This document shows, in pieces, positions 44,409 to 54,717 of a stretch of DNA of 64,000 bases; within the stretch, counting starts at the first letter, position 1; each line of letters opens with the position of its first letter. The DNA comes from Bacteroidales bacterium. Lineage in GTDB: Bacteria > Bacteroidota > Bacteroidia > Bacteroidales > UBA932. Location: NCBI GenBank assembly GCA_028690215.1, contig JAQVBQ010000002.1, positions 1 to 64,000 of the forward strand, written 5' to 3'. The notes under the pieces are model-generated. The model did no database searches. It saw nothing but the letters and a program-made list of their open reading frames with translations, and had not been told where the DNA came from. The position numbers were made by a program, and so were the translations under genes.

Positions 44409-47269
44409 AGGTCGAGGTCGATACCATGTCCGGATTCTGTTACGGGGTGGTAAGAGCCATAGAGGAGGCAGAAAATTTTCTGGACAAGAACAGGAAATTG
44501 TACTCCCTGGGCTCGATAGTCCATAACAACACCGAACTGGACAGGCTGCGCAAGAAGGGGATGGAGGTTGTAAACCACGATGACATGAAGGAGTTGAAAG
44601 ACTCTGTTCTTTTCATCCGGGCTCACGGCGAACCACCGTCAAGCTACGAGACAGCCCGAGAAAACAATCTCAGGCTGATTGACTGTACATGCCCGGTTGT
44701 GCTCAAACTTCAGAAAAGGATTAAGGAGCACTACGAAGAAGTCAGGAAGATTAACGGACAGCTGCTTATATTCGGGAAAAAAGGTCATGCCGAAGTCAAC
44801 GGTCTTGTTGGACAGACAGGTGGTAATGCAATAGTGATAGAGCGTGCTGCCGATCTTGAATCAGTAGACTACTCAAGACCTGTCGTAATCTTCTCTCAGA
44901 CCACTAAGGACCTGGATGAGTACCGTGAAATATGCAGGATTATTCAGCAAAGAATTGAAAGCGCTGGTGCACCTGTCGGGAATTTCAAATCTTTCAACAC
45001 AATATGCGGGCAAGTCTCTTCAAGGCATCCACATCTGAAAGAGTTCGCCGCAAAACATTCTGTTATCATATTTGTATCAGGAAAAGAGAGTTCAAACGGC
45101 AAAATCCTTTTTGAAAGCTGCAAATCGGTCAATCCATCCTCATATAAGATAGAGAGGATTGACGAGATAAAAAGGGAGTGGTTCAAAGAGGGAGACTCTG
45201 TCGGAGTATGTGGTGCAACCTCGACTCCAAAATGGTTGCTTGAAGAGGTTGCCGGATACATTAAGGGAGAGATGTTCGTCAATGTCATTCTTCCGCTTAA
45301 GTTCAGGGATGATGTGACTTACCGGGTTCCTGAACAGTTTCATGACACCATCGAGATAGGGTCTGTTGTAAGGGTCAACTTTGCCAACAAGGAGTACAAC
45401 GCGGCAGTAAGTGCAATTTCTCACGCTCCCGGAAAGTACAAAGGAAAGGTCAAGGAGATTATCGATCTAAGGTCTGAATATAAGATAACCGAGACAGAGC
45501 TCAAACTCTGGGATTGGATGGCAAAATACTATCTGTGCACTCAGGGTGAGGTATATAAAGCTGCATATCCCTCAGGAATTTCTGTCACAGAGAGTAAGAG
45601 AAAAAGACGGAAGCCTGTCAGAGAGGAGAGCGAGGGTTTACCGGAACTCTCTTCAGCTCAAAAAGATGCTTTTTTGTCAATCAAAGAGGCTTTCGAGGCC
45701 GGCAAGGTTGCTCTGCTAAATGGCATCACAGGTTCAGGCAAGACTGAGATATATATTCGTCTGGCTTCAGAGATTATCGGGAAGGGTGAGAATGTGCTTC
45801 TGATGGTTCCTGAAATTGCCATGGGCAGACAGCTCAGTTCAAGACTCGAAAAGGTCTTCGGGGAATCTCTGCTAGTCTATCACTCAAAACAGACACGTAA
45901 CGAGAGAGAGAGAGTACGGCGACTACTTCAGGACAACCGGGAGAGCTACCTGATTCTGGGTACAAGGTCATCGCTTTTCCTCCCTTTCAACAAACTCGGA
46001 TTGGTCATAGTAGACGAGGAACACGACCAGTCATACAAACAGGCCGATCCGGCACCAAGATACAATGGCAGAGACACAGCTCTAATACTTTCAGGTCTTC
46101 ACTCTGCCTATACATTGCTGGGCTCTGCAACCCCTTCCCTGGAGACACAGTACAATACAAACAACGGGAAATATGCCCTTGTGAGGCTGAATGAACGCTA
46201 TTACGGCACAGAATCACCTGACATAGAGATTGTAGACACCGTAAGGGAAAGGAAATTCGGAAGAATGGAGGGGGAGTTCTCAAGGAAAATCCTGGATGCA
46301 ATCAAGGAGAAAATTGATGCGAATGAACAGGTGATGGTTTTCAGGAACAGGCGATCATACTCTCCGATGGTGCAGTGCATGTATTGTGAAGAGATACCGG
46401 TCTGTCCCCACTGCAATGTCTCTCTTAGCTATCACAAGAACAGGAACGAGCTCAGATGTCACTACTGCAACTACCACATACGGTTCAATACTATCTGCAC
46501 CAAATGCGGGAATCCGGGGCTGCGAGAGAGGGGAATAGGCACCGAGAAGGTTGAGGAGAGGCTCAGGGAATTTTTTCCTTCGGCAAAAATCGAACGTTTC
46601 GATTTCGAGACGACACGGAGCACTGTCAATGAGAAGAAGATCATTAAAGAATTTTCCCAGTGTAAGACAGACATACTGGTAGGCACTCAGATGATTAGCA
46701 AAGGTTTTGATTTTGAACATCTCTCACTTATCTGCGTTCTCAACTCGGAGAGTATGCTCTCTGTTCAGGATTTCAGAGCAGAAGAGAGAGCTTTTCAGAT
46801 GTTGCGTCAACTTGCTGGAAGAGCCGGAAGAAAGCACTCTAAAGGCAAGATAATGATACAGACATCCAGGGCAGAACATCCGATATACCAGCATCTGTTG
46901 AGCAATTCGGAAGAGCAAGAAGGCACAATTATTGCGATTCAGCAGCTCAATGAGCGTGAGGAATACGGATTCCCGCCGTTTGTGCGGCTTATAAAAATCA
47001 CACTGAAAAGCACCAATAAAGAGAAGTTGCAGGAGGCAGCCTCTATGGTTTCAGAGAAAGCTCCTTCATGGGGTGCACGTGAATGGAACGGTCCGTTCAC
47101 TCCTCCCTTGGAAAAACTAATGGACGAACATCAGTTGCAATTCTGGATAAAACTCTCGAGAAACAATTTATTATTTGAGATCAAATCTGTGATTGCTGCT
47201 GAAATTGAAGAGATAGAAAAGAAAACACGCGGTTCGGTCAAGATAATAATTGATGTAGACCCCAATTAA
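44399..47269 (+). CDS. Fusion: IspH (HMBPP reductase) plus PriA (primosomal helicase), 956 aa
   Basis: Residues 1 to about 289 are a complete IspH, the [4Fe-4S] enzyme ending the MEP isoprenoid pathway, with cluster ligands Cys14 (SGFCYGV), Cys98 (DCTCPVV) and Cys203 (NTICGQV), plus the HGE and GHAEVNG motifs. Residues 292-956 are PriA, the replication-restart helicase: DNA-binding start MFVNVILPLKF, Walker A GITGSGKTEIY, DEEH box, eight zinc cysteines (CMYCEEIPVCPHC, then two more CxxC pairs) and the GTQMISKGFDF helicase motif. The two are in frame without a linker. The junction reads like a former stop, RBS and ATG, so a one-base indel or an assembly error may have joined them. I start at ATG 44399, overlapping cmk by 10 bases. 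Confidence 0.85.
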   Translation: MELKVEVDTMSGFCYGVVRAIEEAENFLDKNRKLYSLGSIVHNNTELDRLRKKGMEVVNHDDMKELKDSVLFIRAHGEPPSSYETARENNLRLIDCTCPVVLKLQKRIKEHYEEVRKINGQLLIFGKKGHAEVNGLVGQTGGNAIVIERAADLESVDYSRPVVIFSQTTKDLDEYREICRIIQQRIESAGAPVGNFKSFNTICGQVSSRHPHLKEFAAKHSVIIFVSGKESSNGKILFESCKSVNPSSYKIERIDEIKREWFKEGDSVGVCGATSTPKWLLEEVAGYIKGEMFVNVILPLKFRDDVTYRVPEQFHDTIEIGSVVRVNFANKEYNAAVSAISHAPGKYKGKVKEIIDLRSEYKITETELKLWDWMAKYYLCTQGEVYKAAYPSGISVTESKRKRRKPVREESEGLPELSSAQKDAFLSIKEAFEAGKVALLNGITGSGKTEIYIRLASEIIGKGENVLLMVPEIAMGRQLSSRLEKVFGESLLVYHSKQTRNERERVRRLLQDNRESYLILGTRSSLFLPFNKLGLVIVDEEHDQSYKQADPAPRYNGRDTALILSGLHSAYTLLGSATPSLETQYNTNNGKYALVRLNERYYGTESPDIEIVDTVRERKFGRMEGEFSRKILDAIKEKIDANEQVMVFRNRRSYSPMVQCMYCEEIPVCPHCNVSLSYHKNRNELRCHYCNYHIRFNTICTKCGNPGLRERGIGTEKVEERLREFFPSAKIERFDFETTRSTVNEKKIIKEFSQCKTDILVGTQMISKGFDFEHLSLICVLNSESMLSVQDFRAEERAFQMLRQLAGRAGRKHSKGKIMIQTSRAEHPIYQHLLSNSEEQEGTIIAIQQLNEREEYGFPPFVRLIKITLKSTNKEKLQEAASMVSEKAPSWGAREWNGPFTPPLEKLMDEHQLQFWIKLSRNNLLFEIKSVIAAEIEEIEKKTRGSVKIIIDVDPN

Positions 47270-47294
47270 ATGCGTAAGCAAAAAAAGAATTTTG

Positions 47295-47302
47295 TAATTT
47301 TG
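47295..47302 (+). promoter_or_regulatory. -7 box upstream of parA
   Basis: TAATTTTG, a perfect -7 box, 37 bases before ATG 47340. No TTTG at the expected -33 position. Confidence 0.4.
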
Positions 47303-47339
47303 TCCGATTGACTACATATCAAACGAACTATATAAATAT

Positions 47340-48107
47340 ATGGGAAAAGTAATTGCTATAGCAAACCAGAAGGGCGGAGTCGGTAAAACAACAACAGCAA
47401 TCAATCTGGCTGCCTCACTTGCCGTCATGGAAAAGAAGGTCTTAATTGTAGATGCGGATCCACAGGCGAACTCCACATCGGGATTTAATTTCGACCCTGA
47501 CTCCAACTCAAAACTTACCATATATGAAGTAATGATAGGGAAGGTGAAGATTCAGGATATACTTCTTGATACAGAGATCAAAGGACTTAAGCTTGCCCCT
47601 TCTCATATAAACCTTGTCGGCGCTGAGTTTGAGATGCTCAACATCCCTGAGAGAGAGATGGTTATGAAAAAAGCACTCGAAACTATCAGGAATGAATTCG
47701 ATTTTATAATAATTGACTGTTCTCCTTCTCTTGGAATAATTACCATCAACTCCCTGACTGCAGCAGATTCTGTACTTATACCGGTACAATGCGAATACTT
47801 TGCACTGGAGGGTCTCGGCAAACTGCTCAACACAATAAAGCTTGTCCAGAACAGACTCAACACATCACTTCAGATTGAAGGATTTCTGCTTACAATGTTT
47901 GATGCAAGGCTTAGACATGCAAACCTTGTTGTGGACGAAGTCAGAAGCCACTTCAACGAGATGGTGTTTAATACTGTAATACAGAGAAATGTAAGACTGA
48001 GCGAAGCTCCGTCATTCGGAAAACCGGTAATCCTGCACGATGCAGTATCTGCCGGCACAAATAATTATTTAAATCTTGCCAAAGAGGTTTTAAAAAAGAA
48101 TTCATAG
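47340..48107 (+). CDS. parA: Chromosome-partitioning ATPase ParA (Soj)
   Basis: Walker-type ATPase that moves the origin region with ParB. The deviant Walker [10 protein letters not shown] (about residues 11-19), Walker [10 protein letters not shown] and the DNA-binding Arg-rich C-terminus are present. At 255 aa it is the small chromosomal type. parB follows 1 base after the stop. Confidence 0.96.
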   Translation: MGKVIAIANQKGGVGKTTTAINLAASLAVMEKKVLIVDADPQANSTSGFNFDPDSNSKLTIYEVMIGKVKIQDILLDTEIKGLKLAPSHINLVGAEFEMLNIPEREMVMKKALETIRNEFDFIIIDCSPSLGIITINSLTAADSVLIPVQCEYFALEGLGKLLNTIKLVQNRLNTSLQIEGFLLTMFDARLRHANLVVDEVRSHFNEMVFNTVIQRNVRLSEAPSFGKPVILHDAVSAGTNNYLNLAKEVLKKNS

Positions 48108-48108
48108 G

Positions 48109-49020
48109 ATGAAGAAGTCAGCTTTAGGAAGAGGGCTTGGTGCCCTCATCTCGGACGTAGATAATATGTCCTTCAACAACAGACCTCTTGTTGCCGAAAG
48201 CCAGGCAACTTCGGCCTCAATTTCAGAGATACCGGTTGACAAGGTGGAGGCTAACCCGTATCAACCGAGAAACACTTTCGATGAGGAGGCTCTTGCAGAA
48301 CTTGCAGACTCAATTAAGACACTTGGTGTTATCCAGCCGATTACCGTCAGGATGACAGAAAATGGCAAATATCAGATAATAAGCGGCGAACGCAGGTTCA
48401 GGGCAGCTACTTTAGCAGGGTTAAGCGCAATTCCGGCCTATATCCGTAAGGCAGACGACCAGGGTATGCTTGAGATGGCAATTGTGGAGAATATTCAAAG
48501 GGAGAATCTGGATGCCATAGAGATTGCACAAAGTTTTCAAAGACTTATTGAAGAGTGCCGCCTCACTCAGGAGGAGATGGCCGGCAGGGTAGGTAAAAAG
48601 AGGGCTACTGTTACAAATTACCTCAGGTTGTTGAGGCTCCCGCCTGAAATTCAACTGGCAATAAGGGCTAAAGCCATATCAATGGGCCATGCAAGGGCTC
48701 TTCTGGCAATAGAGGATCCAAAAAAACAGATAAAGCTGTGTAATCAGATAATTGAAAACGACCTTTCAGTAAGACAGATAGAAGATAAAATACGCAAATT
48801 TTCAGACGAGGAGCAACCGAAACATGTTCAGGAAGAGCTCCCGGAAAATCCTCAGCTTGAAGAGGCCTTTATACGTCTTCTCGAGATATTCGGAAAGTAT
48901 TTTGACAATAATATCAGCCTGAAAAGGGGCGAAAAAGGGACAGGCTCTCTCACTATCCATTTCAATGGAGATAATGAGATATATCAATTTCTAAAAGCTC
49001 TTGAGCAAACAAACATTTAA
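48109..49020 (+). CDS. parB: Chromosome-partitioning protein ParB (Spo0J)
   Basis: CTP-dependent clamp that loads at parS. The N-terminal CTPase domain has NPYQPRNTFDEEAL and GERRFRAA (about residues 48-95), then an HTH domain (TQEEMAGRVGKKRATVTNYLR) and a C-terminal dimer domain. At 303 aa it is full length. I did not find a parS-like 16-mer in the window by eye. Confidence 0.96.
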   Translation: MKKSALGRGLGALISDVDNMSFNNRPLVAESQATSASISEIPVDKVEANPYQPRNTFDEEALAELADSIKTLGVIQPITVRMTENGKYQIISGERRFRAATLAGLSAIPAYIRKADDQGMLEMAIVENIQRENLDAIEIAQSFQRLIEECRLTQEEMAGRVGKKRATVTNYLRLLRLPPEIQLAIRAKAISMGHARALLAIEDPKKQIKLCNQIIENDLSVRQIEDKIRKFSDEEQPKHVQEELPENPQLEEAFIRLLEIFGKYFDNNISLKRGEKGTGSLTIHFNGDNEIYQFLKALEQTNI

Positions 49021-49026
49021 AGCTCG

Positions 49027-49971
49027 ATGGCCAGAAAGATCCTCATAATTGTCACCTTGTTCCTGATAACACTCTCTGCGAGTGGACAGGTCAGATCAAG
49101 AACAAATATTGCGGGAGCTCCCGGAGCTTCGATGTTTCAACAAAACACCACCAACAACAATAACACAAGAGATACTACCAGTTACAGCGATACCTCTACA
49201 GTTCCCCGTTATACAATAAAGAGATATTTTAAAAGTCTGGCACATCGGGATTCAATGAGGATCAACCATATGTGGATGGGTTCGCTTATACTCCCCGGAA
49301 CAGCCCAGATATACAATAGACAATACTGGAAATTACCTGTCGTTTACGGAGGAATGGCCGCCCTTATATATCAAGGCTACAGCAATGGAGCCAAATTCAA
49401 GGACAACGGAGATGTGAAGTACAGGAACAACCGTGATTACTATTATATTGGTGCTGCTATGTTGCACTATGCGACAATCATGGATGGAATAGTTTCATAT
49501 AAATCTGAAAAGACAATACTTCCTGCCAGAGCATCACTTTACTCCGCAATGCTTCCTGGTTTGGGACAGGCCTATACCGGAAACTATTGGAAGATTCCCA
49601 TAATATACGGAGGTTTGATAACCTGCGGCTATTTCATAAATTTCAACAACCTGCAGTTCCAGAAATACAAGGAGCTCTATATCGAGGCTTCCAATAATCC
49701 TCAGGGAGATGTAGCAACTAAATACAGCCTGGAGACTCTTGACTATTTCAAGACTGCTTACCGAAGATACAGGGACTACTCAATTTTGGCTGGAGCCCTT
49801 GTGTATGCACTGAACATCATTGACGCAAATGTATTTGCACACTTCAGCGAATTTGATGTCAGCGACGATCTTTCTGCCTCAATTGAACCGGTCGTCATTC
49901 AACCTTTAAACAACCAATTTGCCAACAGTCTCTCTCCTGCTTTTGGATTGAAGATGAACTTAAATTTTTAA
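49027..49971 (+). CDS. DUF5683 family membrane protein, 314 aa
   Basis: A signal peptide (about residues 1-20, ending ASGQ) precedes an Asn/Thr-rich linker and a domain with repeated small hydrophobic helices: a GSLILPGTAQIYNRQYWKLP-type segment is repeated later as AMLPGLGQAYTGNYWKIP. The internal duplication (about residues 80-130 and 170-210) is typical of DUF5683. Function unknown. It lies between parB and mltD, an order conserved in Bacteroidota, which hints at an envelope role linked to growth or division. Confidence 0.88.
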   Translation: MARKILIIVTLFLITLSASGQVRSRTNIAGAPGASMFQQNTTNNNNTRDTTSYSDTSTVPRYTIKRYFKSLAHRDSMRINHMWMGSLILPGTAQIYNRQYWKLPVVYGGMAALIYQGYSNGAKFKDNGDVKYRNNRDYYYIGAAMLHYATIMDGIVSYKSEKTILPARASLYSAMLPGLGQAYTGNYWKIPIIYGGLITCGYFINFNNLQFQKYKELYIEASNNPQGDVATKYSLETLDYFKTAYRRYRDYSILAGALVYALNIIDANVFAHFSEFDVSDDLSASIEPVVIQPLNNQFANSLSPAFGLKMNLNF

Positions 49972-49972
49972 A

Positions 49973-51598
49973 ATGAAGATCAGAACATTATTTTTTGTAT
50001 TGCTAGCAGTTGTTTCCACCACAGAATTATCATACGGACAACTTTTAACAAAAAAACCGACAAAAAAGGAACTTCTTACTGAGATAGAGATGCTCAGAAA
50101 GACAATAGACTCATTGAAAAATGAACTCAGTGGAGCAGCCATAGAGCTTTCAGACACTGTAAGTACAAATGATACAATTAATCCCGGAGGAATCAACTTC
50201 TTTGAGGGAGAAGACCTTATTGAGAGCAAACTCTCTACTGACAGTCTGCTGAGCCTCTATTACGTTCAAAAGAAGTTTTCGATGGTAGATAATCTCTATG
50301 TTGATCTTGACAGTGCAAAACTCACATCAGATATTCCTGACTCTGTGTTTGTTTCCCGTCTGAGAGCAATGAACTCTTTCATCCCGCTTCCATACAACGA
50401 CATTATTAAAAACCATATCGTTTTCTACACCCAGAAGATTCCTAACAAGATTGACCTGATACTCGGTATGTCTGCCTACTATCTCCCGATATTTGAAGAG
50501 ATAATAGATCAATACGACCTGCCTAAAGAGTTAAAAATAATGGCAGTTATAGAATCAGCGCTCAATCCCAATGCATGTTCGAGAGTTAAGGCAAGAGGAC
50601 TATGGCAATTTATGTACAGGACAGCTCTTCAGTACAACCTCAAGATCAATTCATATGTAGATGAGAGACTCGACCCGATTGCATCTACTCATGCTGCATG
50701 CAAATATCTGAAAGATTCATACACTATTTTTGGTGACTGGGCTCTTGCTATCGCATCATATAACTGCGGAACAGGCAATGTAAACAAGGCAATAAGAAGA
50801 GCCGGTTCAAGGGATTTCTGGAAAATCTACCCATATCTCCCTAGAGAGACACGCGGGTATGTACCGTCATTCGTAGCTGCTTTGTACACACTTAACTACT
50901 ATAAAGAACACAAGATTGTGCCTAGAGCCATTTCAATGCCGGCTCATATTGACACATTTCTGATACACAAGCCTTTGCACTTTGGACAAATTTCTGAGGT
51001 TGTCGGAGTTTCTGTTGAAGAGCTTCAAAACCTTAATCCTCAATATATAAAACAGATAATCCCGGGATCTCCTGAGGGTATGGTGCTCAATCTTCCATAT
51101 CAGTATACCACTACATTTGTCAGCAGTGAAGATTCAATTTACACATACAAGGATTCTCTCTTTTTCAACCCTATCATCTTTAAAGAGACAAAGGGAAGCA
51201 ACCTTGCCTCCTCTACATCCGGAAGTGAAGGAAGTACATCATTTACACACAAAGTAAGAAAAGGGGAGACTCTGGGTGGTATAGCAATGAAGTATGGTGT
51301 TAAACTCTCTGATTTGCAGAGATGGAATCATACCAAATCAAAAATAAGCATTGGACAGAAAATTGTAATACACGGAAAACGCTCATCATCTTCAGGTGAT
51401 GAATCTTCATACGCATCCGCTCCACAAACCAAAAAGAGTGGAGGATATATATACTATACAGTAAGAAGGGGTGACACACTCTGGGGTATTTCAAGAAAAT
51501 TCGAAGGAGTCTCTCTCAATGACATTCTTGAACTCAATGGTCTCACCAAAAACAGCAAGATTGCTCCGGGCAAGAAATTAAAGATTAAGAGAGCATAA
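49973..51598 (+). CDS. Membrane-bound lytic transglycosylase D-like, with two LysM domains, 541 aa
   Basis: Cleaves peptidoglycan glycan strands. A signal peptide (about 1-22) is followed by the SLT domain (about 140-290) with the catalytic Glu in AVIESALNPNA and the motif ARGLWQFM. Two LysM peptidoglycan-binding repeats lie near the C-terminus (HKVRKGETLGGIAMKYG and YTVRRGDTLWGISRKF). It is the last gene of the parA-parB-DUF5683-mltD run and ends 1 base from the convergent HhH protein gene. Confidence 0.94.
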   Translation: MKIRTLFFVLLAVVSTTELSYGQLLTKKPTKKELLTEIEMLRKTIDSLKNELSGAAIELSDTVSTNDTINPGGINFFEGEDLIESKLSTDSLLSLYYVQKKFSMVDNLYVDLDSAKLTSDIPDSVFVSRLRAMNSFIPLPYNDIIKNHIVFYTQKIPNKIDLILGMSAYYLPIFEEIIDQYDLPKELKIMAVIESALNPNACSRVKARGLWQFMYRTALQYNLKINSYVDERLDPIASTHAACKYLKDSYTIFGDWALAIASYNCGTGNVNKAIRRAGSRDFWKIYPYLPRETRGYVPSFVAALYTLNYYKEHKIVPRAISMPAHIDTFLIHKPLHFGQISEVVGVSVEELQNLNPQYIKQIIPGSPEGMVLNLPYQYTTTFVSSEDSIYTYKDSLFFNPIIFKETKGSNLASSTSGSEGSTSFTHKVRKGETLGGIAMKYGVKLSDLQRWNHTKSKISIGQKIVIHGKRSSSSGDESSYASAPQTKKSGGYIYYTVRRGDTLWGISRKFEGVSLNDILELNGLTKNSKIAPGKKLKIKRA

Positions 51599-51599
51599 G

Positions 51600-53552
51600 T
51601 CAAAGGCGGAATCTCAGCTGTATTTTTGCTTCGCTTTTTAAGGGGCCGGATATCAATCCGGTCCCTTCGCTTATTTTATCCCTGTCCAGATACCTGGTTG
51701 CAGCTATTCTGAACCAGATATCGCATCTTTTAACAGGAATGATGTGAAGATTAAGATAGCATCGTACTCCCTCACCGTAGTAAACCGGCACAGAGAAGTT
51801 ATATAGCATGTCACGTTCATAAACGTATATGCGGCTATCCCAAAGAGCTGCATTGAAATAAGCCAGCCTTAGAGATGTTTCAAACTTGCCTGCAGGTGCC
51901 TTGAAAATGGTCTCGGCAGAGAGATGATAACCGTATTTGAGACCACCATCATCTATAAAGTTCAGATCGCCTCTCCCCGCTATCCTGAACAACGAAGAGA
52001 GTCTGAATGTGTGGTTATACCTGAGAGAGTGTCTCTTATCACTTAATGAATACTTGAGGAAAACCTGACTTTTAGCTTTTTCTGAAGATGACGCAGAAAA
52101 TGTAAGATAATACTTATCGTTGCAGAACTCTGCATCAGCGGTTGTTTTCCAATATTTGCCCAACAACAGCTTTGCTGCAATTCTTACAGATCTCTCCCCT
52201 CCTATCGAAGATTTTCTGGAGATCGGAGATGCAAAAGGAGCTCTGTACTGCCCGGCGAAATCTCTCAACAAGAGGGCTGTCTCCAGTTTACTCGTCGGTG
52301 AGTATAGAAGACCACCTATGAAGGCATATGAACCAGTATGATCAGCTGCCAGCTCTCCGAAAATCCTGAATTTGCGAAAGACCCGGTATCCATCTATTGA
52401 GAAGTTTGCCTGATATCCTCCCATCTGCCGATTATGTCTGATCTTAACAGAGTCTCTTCCCCCGTATGGTAGCGAATACCAATATAGAGCAGTGGTTTGT
52501 GATATTCTAGAACTGTTACCCGACCATGAGATATTGCTCCCTATGAGTGTCCCATCCAGAGACCCTTTTCTCTCAAGTGTGGTTTTTGTATTATGCAAAC
52601 CGGTTGTAAGAAGTGATGTATACTTTCCGTCAACAACTCTTGCGTCATATCTTCTGTGTGATGCAAGAATGGTGAACCTCCAATCATCTTTTTCCAGTGT
52701 GGCAGAGATACCCCTTAACGCTCGGTTTTCATCCGTTGAGTTGTAAGGGGCCAGCCCTGCAGGATGTTTTGACAATGATCCGACATCTGTATATGAGTCC
52801 ATTGCAAATGAGTTCCAGAGAACAAGACCCTGTCCGAAACGGGCAGAAAAGTCTCCTGCCACCAATCTGTTCAAGATACCGATTTTTGAGATAGATATAT
52901 TGAGCGATTTGTAATCCACCCCCCTCTCACCGGGATCTCTCTCTAGGGTAATTGCTGCTTTGATATGCTCTGTCGACTCATACTTAAGCTGAGAATAGAA
53001 CGATCCTCTCGGACCAAGATATCTACTGTCAGGTTTTTTGTCAAAATCTTCCTTTTTAATCGGGAAGAATCCCAGCTCCTTCTCGATGACATATCTGCTC
53101 TTTAAAAGTAGTTCGGCTCTGGAATCCCTCAGCATTGACTTTGGAGAGAATCTAAAATTTTCATCCTTTGTACCTACCGTCAAAAAAGGAATTAACAAAG
53201 AGACAATATCTGACTTAAAACCGGGGATATTATAGAGTTCATTCAAAGAGAGCAGTTGTCCGTATTCCTCTCTGTAAGATATGATTGCGCTGACCTGCCA
53301 GTCAGAGAGTATGTCAAGCGTCTCCAGATCCTCTCTATCCGCCGTATTGATATTCAAAGGTGAAAGCAGCATCTGCCTGTAATATTCCAGCAACTCTTCC
53401 ATCCGGTCCTCTTCCGGTATGTTGCCACCCTCCTCTGCAGCCTTTGTTATCAACTCAATAATCCTTTCCGGAATCTCTTGTCCCTCTGCCCTATTGACAA
53501 AGAGAACCCCGCTGCCTGAAAAAAGCAGCGTTAGTAAAATCACTCGCCTCAT
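51600..53552 (-). CDS. Helix-hairpin-helix domain protein with predicted outer-membrane barrel, 650 aa
   Basis: A signal peptide (about residues 1-24, ending AEGQ) precedes a ComEA-like helix-hairpin-helix pair (INTADREDLETL and LNELYNIPGF, about 65-125). The remaining 500 residues are alternating aromatic/hydrophobic strands ending in FRL, like an outer-membrane beta-barrel. This domain pairing occurs in Bacteroidota. DNA binding at the surface, perhaps in uptake, is an attractive but unproven idea; HhH folds can also bind protein. It is a single-gene unit. Confidence 0.82.
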   Translation of the reverse strand: MRRVILLTLLFSGSGVLFVNRAEGQEIPERIIELITKAAEEGGNIPEEDRMEELLEYYRQMLLSPLNINTADREDLETLDILSDWQVSAIISYREEYGQLLSLNELYNIPGFKSDIVSLLIPFLTVGTKDENFRFSPKSMLRDSRAELLLKSRYVIEKELGFFPIKKEDFDKKPDSRYLGPRGSFYSQLKYESTEHIKAAITLERDPGERGVDYKSLNISISKIGILNRLVAGDFSARFGQGLVLWNSFAMDSYTDVGSLSKHPAGLAPYNSTDENRALRGISATLEKDDWRFTILASHRRYDARVVDGKYTSLLTTGLHNTKTTLERKGSLDGTLIGSNISWSGNSSRISQTTALYWYSLPYGGRDSVKIRHNRQMGGYQANFSIDGYRVFRKFRIFGELAADHTGSYAFIGGLLYSPTSKLETALLLRDFAGQYRAPFASPISRKSSIGGERSVRIAAKLLLGKYWKTTADAEFCNDKYYLTFSASSSEKAKSQVFLKYSLSDKRHSLRYNHTFRLSSLFRIAGRGDLNFIDDGGLKYGYHLSAETIFKAPAGKFETSLRLAYFNAALWDSRIYVYERDMLYNFSVPVYYGEGVRCYLNLHIIPVKRCDIWFRIAATRYLDRDKISEGTGLISGPLKSEAKIQLRFRL

Positions 53553-53585
53553 AAATCCCTCCCCTCATAAAAAAGTAAATGTTAT

Positions 53586-54098
53586 TTATCCAACCTTGTA
53601 CCTGTACTCAACCTTTTTTAATTCTTCATTTGCCTTTGAAATCTTTGCAGCAAGCTCACTCTTAAAGACAGAGAGCTTATTCATAAGCTGCTCATCACCG
53701 GTGGCCAGCATCTGTACAGCTAATATTGCTGCATTTTTAGCTCCGTCAAGAGCCACTGTCGCAACCGGTATCCCTGCCGGCATTTGTAAGATTGAAAGTA
53801 CTGAATCCCAACCGTCAATTGAGTTTGACGATTTAATAGGAACACCGATTACAGGAATCGGAGTGAACGCCGCAATAATCCCGGGAAGATGTGCTGCTCC
53901 CCCGGCACCGGCAATTATCACCCTCACCCCCCTGCCATAGGCACTCTTTGCAAATTGAGCCACCATCTCTGGCACTCTGTGTGCAGAAAGGGCATTGATC
54001 TCAAATGGTATCTCCATCTCATCCAGAAACTCTGCAGCCTGCTTCATCACCGATAGGTCGGAGGTACTGCCCATAATAATGCTAACTCTTGGATTCAT
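53586..54098 (-). CDS. purE: N5-carboxyaminoimidazole ribonucleotide mutase
   Basis: Purine-pathway mutase converting N5-CAIR to CAIR. MGSTSDLSVMKQAA (about residues 9-22), SAHRVPE and GAGGAAHLPG are the substrate-binding motifs. At 170 aa it is the class I, bacterial type. It is divergent from hpt. Its purK partner is not in the window. Confidence 0.95.
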   Translation of the reverse strand: MNPRVSIIMGSTSDLSVMKQAAEFLDEMEIPFEINALSAHRVPEMVAQFAKSAYGRGVRVIIAGAGGAAHLPGIIAAFTPIPVIGVPIKSSNSIDGWDSVLSILQMPAGIPVATVALDGAKNAAILAVQMLATGDEQLMNKLSVFKSELAAKISKANEELKKVEYRYKVG

Positions 54099-54166
54099 TG
54101 GTGTTTCAGTTAAATTGGTTTAAGACAAAATTAATACTTAATTTCGCGAGCACAAAATCAATTTAT

Positions 54167-54706
54167 ATGGAAAAGATCACCCTGCACGACAAGCGTTTCC
54201 GCATATGCATACCCAATGAACAGATTGAGGATAGTATCAGGAAAGTAGCAGAACAGATAAACACAGACTATAAAGATGTTGAATGTCCGTTATTCCTTGC
54301 AGTACTGAACGGTTCATTCATGTTTGCCGCCTCCCTTCTGAAGCATATAAATTTTAAATGTGAGATATCTTTTGTCCGCCTCTCTTCATACTGCGGCACC
54401 TCATCAACAGGCGAGGTGAAGCAAATCCTCGGATTCAACAAATCGCTCGAGGGAAGGAGTGTAATTGTAGTCGAAGATATCGTTGACAGTGGAGAGACGA
54501 TGGTTGAGATGAACAAGACCCTGCTGTCAGCTAATGTAAAAGATGCAAAGATCTGCACCCTTCTCTTCAAACCAAATGCATACAAAAAAGATCTTAAGAT
54601 TGACTATGTTGCAATGAGCATACCTAATGATTTTATTGTAGGATTCGGTCTGGATTACGACGAGCTGGGGAGACAGTATAAGGACATATATGTATTGGAT
54701 GAGTAA
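54167..54706 (+). CDS. hpt: Hypoxanthine phosphoribosyltransferase
   Basis: Salvages hypoxanthine and guanine to nucleotides. The PRPP loop VVEDIVDSGETM (about residues 100-111), the flexible loop RLSSYCGTSSTGEV and VGFGLDYDELGR are typical. I start at ATG 54167 (MEKITLHDKRF), which fits the family; the frame runs upstream across the purE start. 11 bases separate it from adk, a conserved pair. Confidence 0.94.
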   Translation: MEKITLHDKRFRICIPNEQIEDSIRKVAEQINTDYKDVECPLFLAVLNGSFMFAASLLKHINFKCEISFVRLSSYCGTSSTGEVKQILGFNKSLEGRSVIVVEDIVDSGETMVEMNKTLLSANVKDAKICTLLFKPNAYKKDLKIDYVAMSIPNDFIVGFGLDYDELGRQYKDIYVLDE

Positions 54707-54717
54707 GTTATTATAAT

